From Flectonema sp. DT1601 (taxonomy: Eukaryota; Euglenozoa; Diplonemea; Diplonemida; Diplonemidae): a DNA stretch of 64,000 nt. Below the pieces are notes generated by a model that saw only the letters and a program-made list of their open reading frames with translations, ran no database searches and had not been told where the DNA came from. The stretch spans positions 62,001-126,000 of the forward strand of contig OZ025808.1 of assembly GCA_964019425.1 (NCBI GenBank). Direction: 5' to 3'. The position numbers and the translations under genes are program-made. This document shows, piece by piece, positions 32,246-43,172 of the stretch; position 1 is the stretch's first letter; every line of letters begins with the position of its first letter.

Positions 32246-33880
32246 TCAGCCAACGAGTACAATTGGGGATGCTCTTGTGGAGGGTTTTAGTTTTCTAATT
32301 TTGTTTTGGTTGATTTCTTTCTTCTTCCTTCGATTACTTGTCGACTTCACCCAGAGCTCCTGCTGTGGAGAGAGCGGATGTTCTGCTGCTTTGCGAAGAC
32401 GATTGCGAACAGGTTTCAACATCTCACGTGTGTCGAGTAACGGTCGAAGTTGATTAAACTTTTCCATCTGTTCGGATGTTAAAATGTTTGGCAATTCTAC
32501 TGCAGAGATGTGATGCCTCCAATCACGGGCAACGAGTTTATATTTTCTTCGTTTTTGGAGATTCATTCTGGGCAAAGGAACAGAATCGATAACATTACAA
32601 CCACTAAGATGATGATGGTATTCAGATGATGATAATTGACTATCTCTTTCATCGGAATAAGGAGGTACTTCACTATCGATTGATGTAATGATATTTGAGT
32701 CAACCGATTGGAGTATTTCTGAACAATCCAAACCTTCTTCATGTACTGCACTCTGACAACGAGAATTGCTGTCGGGATATCCAATTCGAATAGCTGAGAG
32801 TTTTCTCTTTCCAATTATATTATTTAAATGAACGTCTCGACTGTTTTCTGCGGACGTCTTCTTCATTTCTAATTCCGCATGTCGAGGAGTTGATCGTTTG
32901 AATACCAATCCACTCCTCGTAACCCTCAACGTCATGGATTCAGGAAACTCACGGACATGTGACATTCTGACGACCATGTGACCAACTTTACCCAAAACAC
33001 CAAGCTTACCACTGCACTTGTCTTCTGGGGTTCCTATTCCGAATTCTCTAGCACCTTCAAGAAATTTAATTTGCTGTTGTAAAGTTGCTTCTTGAATCTC
33101 TTCAAAGGGAGCGTTGTAAGGAAATACTGAACCTCGTTCTCTACAAACCATTAAAATATTCGCATTATAGTCACCGTGATAAAGTAACTCGTCGAGGGCG
33201 ATGTCTTCTTCAGTTTCACGAAGTTGTCGAATATCTTTATTTCCAAAAACAGTATTTTGAAATGACCGAAATGAGAATTTCATTTCCGGATCAATCTCTG
33301 TACTGAGACCAACATTTTTACAAACTTGACTGATGTCAGCTCCGATTACGACATCTTCATTATCAAGTAGAGTGGGGTTAGATGGTGTTAATGCTAAGTA
33401 GGCTTCTTCAACTTCTTTATTTTCACCCATGTATTGTCTTTTTAACGTATTCACGATTTGATAGAGTGACTGTAATTGAAGTACTTTTCCATCCTTCCAC
33501 CTGCTGGCGTGGAGAAGCTCTCGCAGTTCGTCAGGGTGGACTAAGAATGATAATTTCCCGAGTAACGTATGGATTCCATTAACTGTTTGTAAGCAAGACG
33601 ATGAGTAGTGGTAGATCCATGAAACTGTTAACATTTCCTTCTTTGTTAATATGAAGTACCCTCTTCTTCTTAATTTTAACATTGCTATCACAACCCAAAC
33701 AACTGCACGAAATATTCTTCTTCGGAACATACTACGAGCAAGTGATGATCGTTTTCTGTCGAGGTGAGATGATTTCCGACGATCACAGAAATTTGAACGG
33801 CGTCTTCTATTTGACAGCCTCCTCACACCCTCCGTGGCAGCATGAATCGGGGTAGTCACTAGTGATACCCTCGCTGTCAT
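32246..33880 (-). CDS. Unidentified 544-aa protein
   Basis: Single exon from ATG 33880 with an acceptor (TCATTTAG) about 20 bases upstream. The first 80 residues are very basic with Arg clusters (RRLSNRRRRSNF, MLKLRRRGYF). About 100-270 is helical and could contain a degenerate EF-hand or calponin-like fold, but no motif is clear. About 330-440 is Ser-rich and disordered, and the C-terminus is again basic (KKKEINQNKIRKLK). No family is recognised. The basic ends suggest nucleic-acid or cytoskeletal binding, which is only a composition argument. Confidence 0.65.
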   Translation of the reverse strand: MTARVSLVTTPIHAATEGVRRLSNRRRRSNFCDRRKSSHLDRKRSSLARSMFRRRIFRAVVWVVIAMLKLRRRGYFILTKKEMLTVSWIYHYSSSCLQTVNGIHTLLGKLSFLVHPDELRELLHASRWKDGKVLQLQSLYQIVNTLKRQYMGENKEVEEAYLALTPSNPTLLDNEDVVIGADISQVCKNVGLSTEIDPEMKFSFRSFQNTVFGNKDIRQLRETEEDIALDELLYHGDYNANILMVCRERGSVFPYNAPFEEIQEATLQQQIKFLEGAREFGIGTPEDKCSGKLGVLGKVGHMVVRMSHVREFPESMTLRVTRSGLVFKRSTPRHAELEMKKTSAENSRDVHLNNIIGKRKLSAIRIGYPDSNSRCQSAVHEEGLDCSEILQSVDSNIITSIDSEVPPYSDERDSQLSSSEYHHHLSGCNVIDSVPLPRMNLQKRRKYKLVARDWRHHISAVELPNILTSEQMEKFNQLRPLLDTREMLKPVRNRLRKAAEHPLSPQQELWVKSTSNRRKKKEINQNKIRKLKPSTRASPIVLVG

Positions 33881-34172
33881 TTAATGTTTCGGATAAGTAT
33901 CCTAAATGAATGAAAATAATACTAAACAACCCCGCTACTCTAATCATCAGAAAGCAAACGAATACATAAGACACCTGTTGCTGAAATATTTTATTAGAAA
34001 GCACAACTGATAAGAGGATATTGATCTGACTAAGGGGCGTTCTAAAAACCGATGGTCCTTTTTTTTTTTTTTTTTTTTTTTTGGTTCAATTATTTCTTCT
34101 TATTCTTTGTGACCACGACACTAACATATAAAACACTTAGAAATGAACTAATTAAATGATGTGTGGATGTTG

Positions 34173-37100
34173 TTAATTATTCAACATGTCGTCAGGAAGT
34201 TGTAAATCCATCGCCAAGTCATTGTCTGGCTCTTCACCTTTTACTTCTGTTTCTGTTATTTCAGGTTTTGCATTAAATCCGTCAAACCCCTCACCGACTA
34301 AGTCATCAACGTTATATTCTGATATAGATGTTCCAGTGATTTGAGACTTTTCAGGTATTTCTTCTTTTATCTCATCCTTTACATCATCTTCGTGTTGTGT
34401 TGGACCACCTGTTCCTTTGTTGTTAGTATTTTGTTCGTTATCAAGATCCATAGGGACGTAATCATTCGGTACGTCATATTCATCAACTTCTTCTTTTGGG
34501 GTACAATCGAATTCTTCTTTCTTCGGTTCTTCAGTATAAGTTTCCGTCGCGTGAATCTCCTGCGGTGGCCTTTGTAGTGGCGATAAGAAATCGCTGTAGC
34601 TTGGCTGTCTATTGATGCAGCTGTGTTGTGTTTTGTTTTTTTGGTATTGAAAGGAACAATAAAAGTTTTAATGATGTCAAAAAACATACTCTCTGCAAGT
34701 CTCCGGCTCGTCGTCAAGTTTTTGGTTGCAACGGGTTTCGTAGTAGTGACCGCAAGAACTCTTTCTCCAGATTGGTCTCTCGCATTTACCGAAGGCGTCG
34801 TTGCAACCTCTCTTTGTAAGAATGTGAGGCACGAAGTCCCAAGATATTTCTTGTGAGCCTGGTTTTCTTGTAGGGCGGTAGTATCCGCAATTGTCTGAAG
34901 GAATAGTTATCTGTTCTCTACATTTACACCTCCCGACAGCACATTCTCCACACTGTTCTCTGCAGATGTGTCCACAAGATAGTTTTAATCCACAAACATG
35001 TTCACAAACAATGTGATCACCAGGATGACACATACGTTGACATTTGTGTCTATTTGGTTGCTTACATTGTTTGTAAGCAGATTTACAAAGTTCTTCACAA
35101 AACGATTCGACTTGAATGACTGCAGCATCCTTTAAGTCTTCAGAAAATATTTTCTTTTCAGATTTTGGATGACGATCACATCTACAAGGGAACCAATCAC
35201 CAACCCAGTCATTTTGAGATAGCGTTCCCATTGTTTGTCTCCAGTGAGGTATTTCATCAGTGTCAAGTAGATTGGCTGATCCTAAAATAACCATTCCAAA
35301 CCTTGCTCTTGATAACAACACACACATTCTATCAGGTGCTTTAATGAATTCCGTTAGTTTATTAGTTCGAACTAACGACACGATCATCACGTCGTTTTCA
35401 TCACCTTGGAAACGATCAACAGTACAGCACATATCTCTTCTGTAGACACCTGCCATTTCAAGAGCTTCCATTAGTTCTCTGTGTTGTCCTTTGTAAGGAG
35501 TCAGAACAGTTATTTGATTAGAGCTGAGACCTCTCGCAAGGAAGTATTTTACTAACCAAAGTGTCATCTTAACTTCCATCGGGTTGACAACTGACAGACC
35601 AACTTCAGACTTTTCTTCCGAAGAGTTATGGTTCCAAAACCAAACAGGTTTACCAAGTCCCGGAATGTCACCAGGTTCACGTACATCTCCACTAATATCA
35701 CAATGCATCTTTCTAGGGACTAAGCATGGATCGTCAACAAGTTCTCTGTAAAGTGGTCTTACAAATTGAGAAATCGCTGGAACCATACGACGTTGGTTAG
35801 TTAAATTATGTACAGGAATATCATTATTAGCCATTCTCTCAAACAGAGACAAGTCTAAACGACAATCTCTCGCAATCGCATAGTTGTGTACAATAGGACG
35901 AAGTTGCTTGTGGTCACCAACCAGTACAACTTGTTGAATTGATTCTTGATTCAGACATGAAAGAATTTGAGATTCTAAAATTTCAGCTGCTTCTTCAACA
36001 ATTAGAATAGTAGGCTTGACTTTGTTTAATAATTCTTTATTAATTGTGCATCCAGTTGTAGTTAAACCGATTACCTGTGAGTGTTGAAGTGCATCAACCT
36101 TTACCTGATCACGATATTCAGAATTAGCAGCTACTAAGTAGATATAAGCAGCCTTGAGTCTAGTGTACTCCGCGATGACAGAATGAAGATGGTGACTGAT
36201 CCAGCAGCGTGATAGCTCGGCACGATCTTCTTGAGCAATTTCATTAATATCTGTGTACCTTGATGGATCAAATAAGAATGGTCTTTTAGTACTGACTGGC
36301 ATATCAGGAAGAACAGGTGAGAAAGAAGCCATGAATCTCTCTTTAGCTTTCTCTTCTTTTTCTTGGTCTTCTCTTGATTGCATTAAATCTCTTTGTGCTT
36401 GTAATGTGTTAGGCATTCCTTCATCTTCTCCGAAATCCTCAGATTCCTCTGACTGACCTGCTTTACGTTCTAATTCCTCTTGAGCAGCATTCTTTGCGGA
36501 GTCTTCAAGAGAGACAAGAACTTCTTGGTGTTTCTCTCTTCTCCAGGCTTCAATTTTCTGGTCGGTTATCTCTCCAAAATTCTTTTCCTGAATAGGTGTA
36601 AGAGAACACTTTAGACATTCAACAGTCAGATTCTCAGCGTTCAAGTGGACAATTTCAGCACCTAAGTTCTGAAGCTGTGTAACAGTTGATCTGAGACTTG
36701 ATAATATTAACTTACCGTACTTGTCCATGTTAGGATCTGTTTCGAATCGACGAGTGTGTTCATTAACATTATACTGAAGTAGTTCATCACACTGAGAACG
36801 GGAACCAAAACGGACGATTCCTTCACGACGGTTTGAATCTTCCTTTGCTACTTTTAAAGAAGGCATTACATCCATTAAGAACTCATCAAGGGAGTGATTC
36901 TTGTATGTAATGATTTGGATAGGTCCTGTATCCTTTTCATACTCGAGCATAGCCTGTTCCTTTTTCTGTTCCAACGCCATGATTCTTGCGAATAGCTTTC
37001 CGAGAGTTCCATCAATCGAAGTCATCTCGCGTTCGATTTTACTTTTAGCTGCGAGGAGCTCTTTGACGTGTAGTCGAATTGTTTTCTTGTCGCTTTCTTT

Positions 37101-39907
37101 CTTTTTCTTGTCCCAAATTGATTTCATTTTCATTACTTCAGAGATGTTCTTTTGTAACTTCTCATGAAGTTCTTGGTACTGAATAACACCATTTCTGGCT
37201 CTACCCATGCATGCTTCGATGACTTTTCCTTGTTGATCTTTTTCCATTCTTTCCAATGCAGCGAAACGAGTTCGTAAGATAACGTCAACCATCTTAACAC
37301 CGGTATAACTCTTTCCTGTTCCGGGTGGGCCTTGGACTAGTAGGAAATTGTTCTCAAGTCCTCTAATTGCTCTCTCTTGTGAAGGATCGAAAGTATTTTC
37401 TTCAATGCAGGTTTTCAGTTGTTCCAGAAATATTGCTTTGTTATTTAAAACCCACGGTGGTGTACTTTTAACATTTCTTCCATAAACCATGTAGTCTTCA
37501 AAAGGACAATGTTTATTTTTAATAGCATTCCTACCAAACTGCTGCAAGGCTTCAAGAACCGGTCTTGCACCAGCGAAGAACACGGTACGTGCTTCAACCA
37601 TCCAACACATTTTTTTTTCAAGACCTTTTCTTTGACTAATTTCAAGTCTTTCCTGAAGGACACGTGGATTTCCTCTTATGAATTCAAGTCCCACGATTCC
37701 TTGTGTTAGTAGCGTCTGATCTCTGTGAGAGACTACTGCCCACCAGACCTGTTGATCAAACCTATCGGTAGTGAGACCTATTAAGTTACCAACTTGAAGC
37801 ATACTGTTGTTGTTTATATTATATAATGTGGTAGGGTACTCGTATGTAAAACAGAATAACATAAAGACAAGACACACCGAATCTTCCAAGCCTCTTGCAT
37901 TTCCTGTCCAATTCTAAAACGAACAGAGTAGCAGAGCCTGCCGGCAACTTCTTTAGTAGTGTAATTAACACCAAGGATATCGGTAAGCTGTTTGGGTGAT
38001 TATTTTGTTTTCAATTTCTGGGATTCAGATGTATTCCGACTAAAAAAAGAAAAAAGTAAAAACTGACATACATGGAACCAAGTAGCTGGGAGGTTTATTT
38101 CACGAAGAACACTTTGGTCAGTGCAATTCTCAAGTTCAGACTGTTTATGAACTTTGTGGTGCATCGCAAATTGAAATTCTTTATACAAATCGGCTCTCAG
38201 AAGTTGGAATGCTGATCTAGTGTACATAGCTGGAGATTCCCAAGGTCCGGAAATTTGATTTTTTGGAAGGCGGTCAGGTGTCATATAATCTTCGTCTTCG
38301 AACTCACTTAGTTTTGGGAGACAATCAAAATCGTCCATTTCAACATCTAAACCTAACTTATCCTGTTCGATAGCATGCTGTACGTTCTTCAATTGGTTCT
38401 TGTCAACAATCGTCAATGCGTTATAACCTGCGTAAGTAGCCTCATGAAGAAGAGCTACAAATGATTTATCCTCATCGAGTATTCCATGAATCTTATCAAG
38501 AACTTTCTTAAAGTCTTTTCCCATAATAGGTTCTCGTTTTCTCAACAATCGATAAAGAACCATAACATCAGCACCAGTGTGTTTTTTATATAAGTAGACG
38601 ACTTGTGCAACTTGAAAGATTGCGTGGTCTGGAAGACCATTCTTCTTACCTAACAAGTATGGCAATACAGTTGTTAAAAACTTAGAATCTCTGTACGAGT
38701 TGAAGAAAGACCACAGTAAGATTTTCATTTCTGAACTATCAAGCCAAGCTCTACAAGAAATATTAATCATAAGAAGAACGTGCCAGTCCATGAGACCTCC
38801 TGAAGACTTGTTGGTGAATGGTTCTCCTAGAATTCGCTTCCAAATTTCAATTTCTTGAACAAGTTTTGTATAAAGAGCAAGATCAGCACCAGCCTCCATT
38901 AACGTAAGAAGTCCAAGCATGTAAGTACGAACTTCATTGACTAGAAGTTCTTGCTTGAAAGGAATTTCTAAATTACTTTTGTAAATCTCAACTGAAGTCG
39001 CCACATACTTTGTGGGAGTTGCTCGTAGCCATGGACGGTCATCACGTTGGACGTCAGTTCCAATAAAACCTCTTTCGAACTGTACGACTACTAAGTCACC
39101 AGGTACTAAAGGTTGGTGAAGGATATTTATACCACTCAGTTGCATCTTTTTAGCAGCATCCCCTCCAGAGCCAGTTAGAAATTGAGCGTCTTCACGCAAC
39201 CTCTTTGGTAGTAGTGCTTCGTCTCCAAGGACTACAATCCAACCCAAACTGTGTTGTGGAACAAGTTTAACAACTTCACCCAGAACACGATCTTCAGTAG
39301 CTAGCGGTGAGTTGTAGAAGTCTCTGGCTGCAACAGATATTAAGTTTTGTCTTTTTTCCATTGCCTGGACACCTGCTTGCTTTACAGTTTTATCAATAAC
39401 CGCACGTGTTTCCATTCGGTTTCTTCTCGCAGTACGTTCATCGTTGGCTCGCTGTCTTTGCTCATCTCTGATTTTGAAATAGGCGCCTCCCCTCATGATT
39501 TCAGCTTCCTTTGCTTCAGCTCTCTCAGCAGCCATTCGATTCTCTTCTCTGATGGATGCTCTTTCAGCTAAAGTTTTGTCGTCGAGCTTTCCTCGTTTTG
39601 TTGTAGCAGCAGGCGGAGCTTTTCTCTTCGTATCTGCGAGTTGAACAGCAGGCCCACGTCTTGATGATGAAGGTTTTTCTTTTCGAGACTTTGTTTTATT
39701 AATTTTACTAATACGAGTTTCAGAAGTGATGGCTGGAGCGTCATCATCATCATCGTCTTCGTGAAGGAATGCCTGCAAACCAGACACAGCTTTTGCACTT
39801 GGTGGTTCATCGAAATCATCATCACCATGATCAGACATAAAGTCATTTTGAAGAGTCTCATCGGTGGCCTGCATGTGAGTTGTCCATGTTGAGTCAGCAG
39901 CTGCCAT
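34173..39907 (-). CDS. ZNFX1: ZNFX1-like SF1 helicase with NF-X1 zinc fingers, four exons
   Basis: Exons 39907..38072, 37987..37878, 37803..34690 and 34620..34173 join in frame (introns 84, 74 and 69 bases) to give 1835 aa. Exon 1 has an acidic/basic disordered N-terminus and then the ZNFX1-type helical region (SPAMYTRSAFQLLRADLYKE near 570-590). Exon 3 carries a superfamily 1 (UPF1-like) helicase: QGPPGTGKS near 810, ILIVEEAAEILE, LVGDHKQLRP, TNQRRMVP, VLTPYKGQ, DRFQGDENDVMIVSLVRTN and LLSRARFGMVILGS. Cys/His-rich NF-X1 fingers follow (CGHICREQCGEC). Exon 4 is an acidic tail with a PKEEVDEYD-like segment. In nematodes ZNFX-1 sits in perinuclear granules and keeps small-RNA inheritance balanced; in mammals it senses viral RNA. 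An RNA-silencing or RNA-surveillance role is likely but inferred. An acceptor (TTTAACAG) lies 12 bases before the ATG. Confidence 0.9.
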
Positions 39908-40447
39908 TGTTACAGCCCCCTGTTAAAAAATAATTCACATCACCAATCCAACAAGTAGAGTAAGAACAATAAGCCTCCAGGCAAACAACAGACGATTTAA
40001 TGTTAACCAGCTCTTACTTCACGCTGTTGTAAGAAAAGTATAATACAATAAGTCACACTCATAAATTACTAACTGCACAATGACACGGTTTGAGTATCCC
40101 CACTCGTGTAATTTGGGGGCTTCTCGTGAGGTGTTTATAAATTAACGAGCGGCCGGTATCGTGGCTGCTGACAACAAAGCATTCGATTCGTGCTAAAGAA
40201 AAGGGTAAGAAGTAGGCTTTTTTGGTTCAAAAATGACAACACTCTTTGTTGTAGTGGTGTTCGCGTGGCAAAATGAATTCTCGTTAGAATTCAAAACGTG
40301 TACGATAAGAGTATTCATCACCAGCTGTAGATTCCAATTAGATTGCGAGAATATCAAAAGGGTTGAGGTATCAAAGCCTTCGGACTTTCATTAAGGACTC
40401 CCCCCCCCGACCTCACGACGTTGCAGCTCACAGAGATGTGAAGGTGA
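39908..40447. other. Intergenic region holding a small plus-strand frame
   Basis: No minus-strand gene is seen. A 53-codon plus-strand frame (40233-40394) is listed separately. A C9-like run lies near 40399-40408. Confidence 0.45.
40233..40394 (+). CDS. Possible tiny secreted peptide on the opposite strand (doubtful)
   Basis: The frame encodes 53 aa beginning MTTLFVVVVFAWQNEFSLEF, with a hydrophobic start like a signal peptide, and ends in TAA. An acceptor-like AG (GTAAGAAGTAG) lies about 19 bases before the ATG. Frames of this length arise by chance in 500 bases, and every supported gene is on the other strand, so this is weak. Confidence 0.15.
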   Translation: MTTLFVVVVFAWQNEFSLEFKTCTIRVFITSCRFQLDCENIKRVEVSKPSDFH

Positions 40448-40805
40448 TTAAATAGAATCGGTTGATGCCATTTTTATTTTCATCCCGGCAGCGCTAGCGA
40501 GCATTTGCAGCTGTTGCTTCGATTGGGTTAACTGTTATTTGTTTATTTAGAAGTTAAATCCGGTATTGATATTTAAACGACCTAATTCAAACAACTGACG
40601 TCAATAGTTAATAACAAAGAGTACACACCTCCTGCTGCAGCTGTCCTAACGCTCTGGCGTCATTCGCCATCCCAACAGCAATCGACTTCATTCTCTTTTC
40701 GTGAGTAGGAAGTGGTTGAGCCATCTTCTGAATACTTTTTAATGGCTTTGAGCAGTCTGGTGGTGGAGCTGCTGGCTGCATGGCCGATGTACTGAGTTCA
40801 ACCAT
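40448..40805 (-). CDS. Unidentified 86-aa coiled-coil protein, two exons
   Basis: Exons 40805..40629 and 40531..40448 are joined across a 97-base intron (GTGTGT...AATAACAG). The junction continues one helix (ALGQLQQE, then LTQSKQQLQMLAS), which supports the splice. The N-terminal 30 residues are Pro-rich (MQPAAPPPDC); the rest is a single amphipathic coiled coil. The acceptor TTCCTCTTCAG lies 18 bases before the ATG. Family unknown; small coiled-coil subunits of this kind occur in BLOC, kinetochore and axonemal complexes. Confidence 0.65.
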
Positions 40806-41215
40806 TATTACCTAAAGTGTCTGAAGAGGAAATACTATGTTAAGTTACAATATGAGTTTTATTTTAAAAAAAGTACACTAACTACTTAGTTAGACAGCCC
40901 TGATATCCCTTTGAGTGACTGTCAAGAAAAGAATAGTTACAACAGTTGTTTTAATTAATCGAACAATCGGACGAAGTTGCAGTACAAGAAAAAAAAAAAG
41001 AAAAATTAAACAAAAAGAATATTTGTATCGATTTAACAAGGAGGAAAAAAAAAATAAAAAAAAAAATTAAATAAATAAACGAGGCAAAGCCTCAACTAAT
41101 GGGAATAAACAAAGGGTGGGAGAAGTTGAGTACAAAGAGAGGGAAAACAATATTATACAAAACCTAGACAAACCAATCGAATCTATGCAGTACGCAGAGT
41201 TGTATTATATTTTAT
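40806..41215. other. Intergenic, A-rich
   Basis: A-rich low-complexity sequence at 40988-41085; no gene is seen. Confidence 0.5.
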
Positions 41216-41800
41216 CTAAAACGGACGGGTTGAGATTCCGTATCCTCCGCGTGACTTCTCTGCAAACTTATATGCGTCAGTCATTCCGTGAAGAGTAGGA
41301 CGGATATGTCCACCAATTCTACGTTCAACAAAAGGTTCTTTTGCTGCTGGAGGTGCCTTGTTGTATGCTGTCTTTGCAGGTCCAAATATGTTGCTGTCTT
41401 CATTAATTCGACTTTTTGAGACAGCTGTTGTTGAAGATCTTCCTGAAAACTTCATCATCGGGTCTGAGTCCGCATTCACTTTTGAAATTGGTTTCCTCGT
41501 CTCATCTTTTACAAAAGAAGGAGCATTTTGTAAATGATTTGATCTTTTAGTAGTGGCAACAGGTACATCCCATGTCTTGCTTTCTTTTGGGATTACTACC
41601 TTTCTCATTGATTTTACTGGAGCATTGTCTGGTTGGCTATCCAAGGCATATGGTCTTCCGACACCACTGGCATTTCCGCTGATTCGCTTTGTCCTCGCCA
41701 TGTCCTTCTGTACTGCACTATCTAACAAATTCAAGTCCCGTGGACCAGTATTGTAGCTAAAGTTAGGAACGCGTGCTGGAGAACAGTGAGAGACAGGCAT
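41216..41800 (-). CDS. Unidentified 194-aa basic protein
   Basis: Single exon. The protein is basic, polar and mostly disordered (TKRISGNASGVGRPY, RKVVIPKESKTWDVP), with a more ordered C-terminus (IGGHIRPTLHGMTDAYKFAE, ending STRPF). No known domain is seen. The probable leader, between the acceptor TTTTTACTATAG (AG near 41852) and the ATG, contains a (CAA)n run. The family is not recognised; short basic proteins with such tails are common among microtubule-inner proteins, but there is no motif match. Confidence 0.6.
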   Translation of the reverse strand: MPVSHCSPARVPNFSYNTGPRDLNLLDSAVQKDMARTKRISGNASGVGRPYALDSQPDNAPVKSMRKVVIPKESKTWDVPVATTKRSNHLQNAPSFVKDETRKPISKVNADSDPMMKFSGRSSTTAVSKSRINEDSNIFGPAKTAYNKAPPAAKEPFVERRIGGHIRPTLHGMTDAYKFAEKSRGGYGISTRPF

Positions 41801-41851
41801 TGTATGTTGTTGTTGTTGTTGTTGTTTTTTTTTTTTGTAGGAATCTATAGT
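41801..41851 (-). promoter_or_regulatory. CAA-repeat 5' leader
   Basis: On the minus strand the leader of the 194-aa gene reads as an A10 run followed by seven CAA-type triplets directly before the ATG. CAA repeats are unstructured and in other eukaryotes favour ribosome scanning. The repeat itself is seen; the effect is inferred. Confidence 0.35.
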
Positions 41852-42383
41852 AAAAAAAAAAGTTTAAGTCAATAAAATAAAAAATAAAAAACAAAAAACA
41901 CAAAACTATCCAACTGAAAGTATTCGCAATCCCTGTTATGTGAGAATAATTAAATTAATACCGTCAACAGTGTCTAAACAAATCCGACTCAACTCCTCAC
42001 TTAATGAGTAATATTGGAGAGGCAGAAGAAGACAAAGACGAAAAAGCTGCCTGTAAAAGCAGACGTAATTTTATTCCAACTCAGCCCATTGAGTTTTGGA
42101 AGAACCAGACATTAGGACTCACCAAAGCTGCCATAATAAAGAAACCTTACTCATCAGATTACACAATCTTCACTTATTGAAGTATCGCTAATGAATTCTC
42201 AATCAGAAGAAGTTTAAAAAAATAAATAAATAAATAAATAAAATAACTGGGGCACTTCAACTAAAAAAATAAAAGCGCCAACGTAAGTAAGATATCATAC
42301 TATTAATAATAAAGGGGAAAAAGGAAAAAAGGAAATACTACGAGAGGGAATTGAACTGCCTAACTCTACGACTCTTAATATTA
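41801..42383. other. Intergenic with an AAAT repeat
   Basis: Besides the leader above, an (AAAT)n microsatellite lies at about 42219-42243. No gene is seen. Confidence 0.5.
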
Positions 42384-43172
42384 TTATCGCAACCCCCTTG
42401 ATATTGGTCTCCATTGCTCAGTTGGAGGTCTTTGTGGTTCAGAACTTATATGCGGCTCAGGGGAGGCACCTCTCGATTCAGTTAAACAAATTCTCTCTTT
42501 TAGGAGATCGAGCGAATCACCGATAGGGGCATTAGGTAACGTGTGTGTTACGGATTGTTTTTTCGCTCTTTTTTTCTCTAAACTTGCTTCGTATTCCGTC
42601 TCTTGCACAACTCTGTCATAGGTTGCGATGTAGGTTCCGGTGTCTCCTTCAGCATTAGCTCCCTTAACTATTCGATCAACATTCTTATTGTTGAAACCGA
42701 ATTTTTCTATTTTTGGAGAACTACCACGGCTATTACTGTTAGGTAATCCTCCTATACAGTTTCCAGTGTAGTTATTGTTATTGTTGTTACCATGAACTGT
42801 ATCTTCAGTCTCCCTTGGTGTAGCACGTCCTCTACTGGCACGTTTTTCCGCAAGTCTAGAATAGTAATCAGTTTCTTGTTTATACTTTTCAGCCTCAACA
42901 CTGTGACCTGCTCGCTCAGCTCTTTTTTCAGCTAATTTCGCATTAGCCGAGGCTTCTTGAATTAGTCTCTCAGTTTTTATATCCGTTGGTTGAATCACTG
43001 GTTGAGTGCTCACCATAGAAGAGAGTGCCTTCCGTTGTTCTACGATATTTGAATTATCAGGTATTGATTTGGAGACAGCTCTCCTTCCCATTTTTGGAGA
43101 TGGAGGCTTGCTATAGTTGTCAAGGTCAATAGAACTCGACTTCATGGGTTCAAAAGTGTACAAGTCATCCAT
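42384..43172 (-). CDS. Unidentified 262-aa coiled-coil protein with Asn run
   Basis: Single exon with a strong acceptor (CCTTCAACAACAG) 17 bases before the ATG. Two similar helical segments carry the phrase AEKRAERAG / AEKRASRGR (about 80-115), and a third (EASLEKKRAKKQS) comes later. An N-rich stretch (GNNNNNNYTGN) lies between them, and the C-terminus is Pro/Glu-rich. No domain is recognised. Confidence 0.65.
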   Translation of the reverse strand: MDDLYTFEPMKSSSIDLDNYSKPPSPKMGRRAVSKSIPDNSNIVEQRKALSSMVSTQPVIQPTDIKTERLIQEASANAKLAEKRAERAGHSVEAEKYKQETDYYSRLAEKRASRGRATPRETEDTVHGNNNNNNYTGNCIGGLPNSNSRGSSPKIEKFGFNNKNVDRIVKGANAEGDTGTYIATYDRVVQETEYEASLEKKRAKKQSVTHTLPNAPIGDSLDLLKERICLTESRGASPEPHISSEPQRPPTEQWRPISRGLR

